Assembly (NCBI GenBank): GCA_003228915.1
Contig: QIGL01000102.1
Location: forward strand, 67,519-116,073
Reading direction: 5' to 3'
Length of the DNA stretch: 48,555 nt
Origin: Acidiferrobacteraceae bacterium
Lineage (GTDB): Bacteria; Pseudomonadota; Gammaproteobacteria; Acidiferrobacterales; SZUA-150
Shown one piece after another: positions 46,497 to 48,555 of this stretch. The translations under genes and the position numbers were made by a program. Numbering within the stretch: the stretch's first letter is position 1; every line of letters starts with the position of its first letter. The notes below the pieces were generated by a model. It saw only the letters and a list, made by a program, of their open reading frames with translations, was not told where the DNA came from and made no database searches.

Positions 46497-46790
46497 TTAT
46501 TTCACACCCAGGAAATCAATTTCCTGACCTGACTGGAGCCGAACAAATGCTTTTTTCCAGTTCGGACGCTTGCCTGGATGTTTGCCATATTTCATTTTGC
46601 CGCGCACGTTTAAAACCTGCACGGACATAACATTAACGCTGAAAATTTTCTCTACTGCTTTCTTGATCATCGGTTTGGTTGCCGATTCCTGAACACGGAA
46701 GACGTACTGTCCATGTTTCTCAGCAATATCTGTGGTTTTTTCAGTAATACGCGGTGCTATTAACACTTGGTACAGGCGATCATCTCTCAT
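46497..46790 (-). CDS. rplW: Ribosomal protein L23
   Basis: This is a tunnel-exit protein that docks trigger factor and SRP. It shows IAPRITEKTTDIAEKHGQYV and VLNVRGKMKYGKHPGKRPNW. It has 97 residues and overlaps rplD by four bases. Confidence 0.98.
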   Translation of the reverse strand: MRDDRLYQVLIAPRITEKTTDIAEKHGQYVFRVQESATKPMIKKAVEKIFSVNVMSVQVLNVRGKMKYGKHPGKRPNWKKAFVRLQSGQEIDFLGVK

Positions 46791-47404
46791 GCCAGCAACT
46801 CCTCACATTTTTTAATCGCCTCTTTAGTGATCAGGACTTTTTCATACCCAATCAGGCTAACCGGATCCAGCTCATTAATACTGCAAATACCTATATGCGG
46901 TATGTTACGAGCAGACAATAATAAATTCTTGTCCGGATTGTCGATCAAAATTAACGCATCACTGGCTTTCAATTTAGCTAATTTCTCTGCCAGAGCTTTG
47001 GTCTTCGGGGCATCAATCTTGATATCTTCAATGGCGATTAATCGCTCCTGGCGAACCAGCTCACCAAAAATTGATCTTAATCCGGCACGTCTCATTTTTT
47101 TGTTGAGCTTCTGGGTAAAATTTGCTGTTTGTGACGGGAAAACCTTGCCGCCACCGCGCCAGATTGGGCTACGAATGGTACCGGCTCGTGCCCGTCCTGT
47201 TCCCTTTTGGGCAAAAGGCTTGGCACCGCCGCCGCTGACTGCAGCACGATTTTTCTGTGCCCGTGTACCCTGGCGGCGGGCAGCTTGACTGGCTACCACC
47301 AACTGGTGAATCAGCGATTCGTTAAATTTTGCCGCAAAAATAGCGTCAGAAACCTCGACTTCTGATTTGGCCTTGCCTGATTTATCAATAACGCTAAGTT
47401 TCAT
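46787..47404 (-). CDS. rplD: Ribosomal protein L4
   Basis: This is a tunnel-lining protein that in enterics also regulates the S10 operon through a leader hairpin. The loop AQKGTGRARAGTIRSPIWRG is present. It has 205 residues. The S10 leader needed for that control seems to be absent here, given the short tuf-rpsJ gap. Confidence 0.98.
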   Translation of the reverse strand: MKLSVIDKSGKAKSEVEVSDAIFAAKFNESLIHQLVVASQAARRQGTRAQKNRAAVSGGGAKPFAQKGTGRARAGTIRSPIWRGGGKVFPSQTANFTQKLNKKMRRAGLRSIFGELVRQERLIAIEDIKIDAPKTKALAEKLAKLKASDALILIDNPDKNLLLSARNIPHIGICSINELDPVSLIGYEKVLITKEAIKKCEELLA

Positions 47405-47407
47405 TGC

Positions 47408-48091
47408 TTAACCTTCGGCCTTTTTATTTGCTGTTACTGGTTTTGCTTTTTGTGAAGGACGGATAAATATATCTGCACCCCTGGGTCCAGGGATAGAGCC
47501 TTTCACCAGCATTAAATTCTTTTCTTCATCAATCTGGATTACTTCCAGGTTCTGTTGGGTGCGGATCACGTTACCCATTTGACCGGCCATTTTTTTACCA
47601 GGAAATACACGGCCTGGTGTCTGGTTCTGACCAATAGAGCCGGGCGCCCGATGAGACAGTGAACAACCGTGGGTCTTGCGACCACCTTTGAACCCATGTC
47701 TTTTCATTACGCCGGCAAAACCTTTACCAATTGAAGTGCCCTGAACATCGACCATCTGGCCAACCGTAAACCTATCAACTTTGAGCTCATTACCAGCAGC
47801 CAGTTCATCAGCATCAGCAACGCCAAGTCGAAGCTCCCAGGTATTTCGTCCCGGGCTTACATTGGCCTTGGCAAAATGGCCTGCCATTGCCTTGGTAACA
47901 CGACTCGGTCGTCGTTCACCAATTGTGATCTGTACGGCACGGTAGCCATCTTTATCCAGATCTTTTACCTGGGTGATGCGATTGGCGGCAACTTCAAGTA
48001 CGGTTACCGGCACCGCGGCGCCATCATCAGCATACACACGTGTCATGCCTATCTTGCGTCCGATTAATCCTAATCTGTTTTCTGAAGCCAC
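47408..48091 (-). CDS. rplC: Ribosomal protein L3
   Basis: This is a large-subunit protein near the peptidyl-transferase centre. It shows [17 protein letters not shown] and the loop [20 protein letters not shown], which includes the glutamine methylated by PrmB in E. coli. It has 227 residues against 209 in E. coli; the additions are five residues at the start and a basic, probably disordered, tail. It starts with GTG (48091-48089). Confidence 0.97.
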   Translation of the reverse strand: MASENRLGLIGRKIGMTRVYADDGAAVPVTVLEVAANRITQVKDLDKDGYRAVQITIGERRPSRVTKAMAGHFAKANVSPGRNTWELRLGVADADELAAGNELKVDRFTVGQMVDVQGTSIGKGFAGVMKRHGFKGGRKTHGCSLSHRAPGSIGQNQTPGRVFPGKKMAGQMGNVIRTQQNLEVIQIDEEKNLMLVKGSIPGPRGADIFIRPSQKAKPVTANKKAEG

Positions 48092-48124
48092 TTGTCTCTT
48101 ATCCAGTCACTTAAAAATTATTTT

Positions 48125-48442
48125 CTAGCCTAGTTTAATTTCAACATCGACACCGGCTGCCAAATCCAGCTTCATTAATGCGTCGACAGTTTTTTCTGTT
48201 GGCTCAACAATATCCATAATGCGTTTGTGCGTACGAATCTCGAACTGGTCGCGCGCATCTTTATTGACATGGGGCGACCGTAATAAGGTAAAACGTTCAA
48301 TCTTGGTTGGCAACGGAATGGGTCCCTTTACCATGGCACCGGTACGTTTTGCCGTTTCAACAATTTCAGTCGCAGAGCGATCAATCAGCCTGTGATCATA
48401 AGCCTTTAAACGTATACGTATTTTTTGGTTTGCTACAGCCAT
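48125..48442 (-). CDS. rpsJ: Ribosomal protein S10
   Basis: This is a small-subunit head protein that also acts as NusE in antitermination. It contains [20 protein letters not shown] and the loop [19 protein letters not shown]. The ATG at 48442 follows an AGGT site and gives 105 residues; a GTG directly before it is also in frame. It lies 23 bases after tuf. Confidence 0.98.
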   Translation of the reverse strand: MAVANQKIRIRLKAYDHRLIDRSATEIVETAKRTGAMVKGPIPLPTKIERFTLLRSPHVNKDARDQFEIRTHKRIMDIVEPTEKTVDALMKLDLAAGVDVEIKLG

Positions 48443-48465
48443 CACTTTTACCTGCTACTCAGTCC

Positions 48466-48555
48466 TTACTCTATTATCTTCGCCACCACACCGGCACCGA
48501 CAGTCCGACCGCCTTCGCGAATTGCGAAGCGCAGGCCATCTTCCATGGCGATGGG
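48466..48555 (-). CDS. tuf: Elongation factor Tu, C-terminal end (partial)
   Basis: The last 29 codons and the stop of EF-Tu are present: MEDGLRFAIREGGRTVGAGV, then three alpha-helical/strand residues and the closing KIIE. The rest lies beyond the right window edge. This places the end of a str-type operon immediately upstream of the S10 operon. Confidence 0.97.
   Translation of the reverse strand, partial: PIAMEDGLRFAIREGGRTVGAGVVAKIIE

Overview
The window is a chromosomal segment of a gammaproteobacterium. Three things point there: the gene order yebC-ruvC-ruvA-ruvB-ybgC-tolQ-tolR-tolA-tolB-pal-cpoB-queE-queC, the order fmdB-DUF502-aspS, and a complete S10-spc-alpha ribosomal cluster with a gammaproteobacterial arrangement. 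Base composition is intermediate. The genus cannot be fixed from sequence alone. A thiosulfate-transporter-like YeeE/YedE protein and the DUF5666/DUF6502 proteins would fit a free-living, possibly sulfur-metabolising lineage, but that is inference.

Layout. Positions 1-1105 hold the start of a YeeE/YedE membrane protein that runs off the left edge. Positions 1247-10756 form a dense minus-strand block: preQ0 synthesis (queC, queE), the Tol-Pal envelope machine (ybgC to cpoB), the RuvABC Holliday-junction resolvasome and the YebC regulator/translation factor. Positions 11049-15598 carry nadA, a small orphan gene, aspS, a DUF502 membrane protein and an FmdB zinc ribbon. This stretch is interrupted by two copies of a MITE-like repeat, one with both ends and one half element. 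Positions 15811-18928 hold an unusual pair: a PlsC acyltransferase fused to an apparently dead AMP-ligase domain, and an exported TIM-barrel amidohydrolase. Positions 19412-22710 hold an HU-like nucleoid protein, an unrecognised periplasmic protein, the FetAB-type transporter and a HinT-type HIT protein.

Positions 22744-26265 are the most novel part: two multi-repeat DUF5666 lipoproteins around a DUF6502 protein, with a strong promoter whose -10 element lies inside a perfect palindrome. Positions 26381-34050 carry ssb, a YajR-type MFS pump, uvrA (the only long plus-strand gene), an OmpA-domain lipoprotein and a sodium:solute symporter. A second, unrelated MITE-like element with apparent target duplication (34148-34314) separates these from the ribosomal block.

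Positions 34407-48555 are the alpha operon (rplQ, rpoA, rpsD, rpsK, rpsM), the spc operon (rpmJ to rplN) and the S10 operon (rpsQ to rpsJ). They read on the minus strand behind the last codons of tuf, only 23 bases upstream of rpsJ. All genes expected for these operons are present, including the 37-codon rpmJ. L17 carries a long lysine/alanine-rich tail and S4 is the four-cysteine type. No tRNA, rRNA, CRISPR array, integrase or transposase gene was seen.
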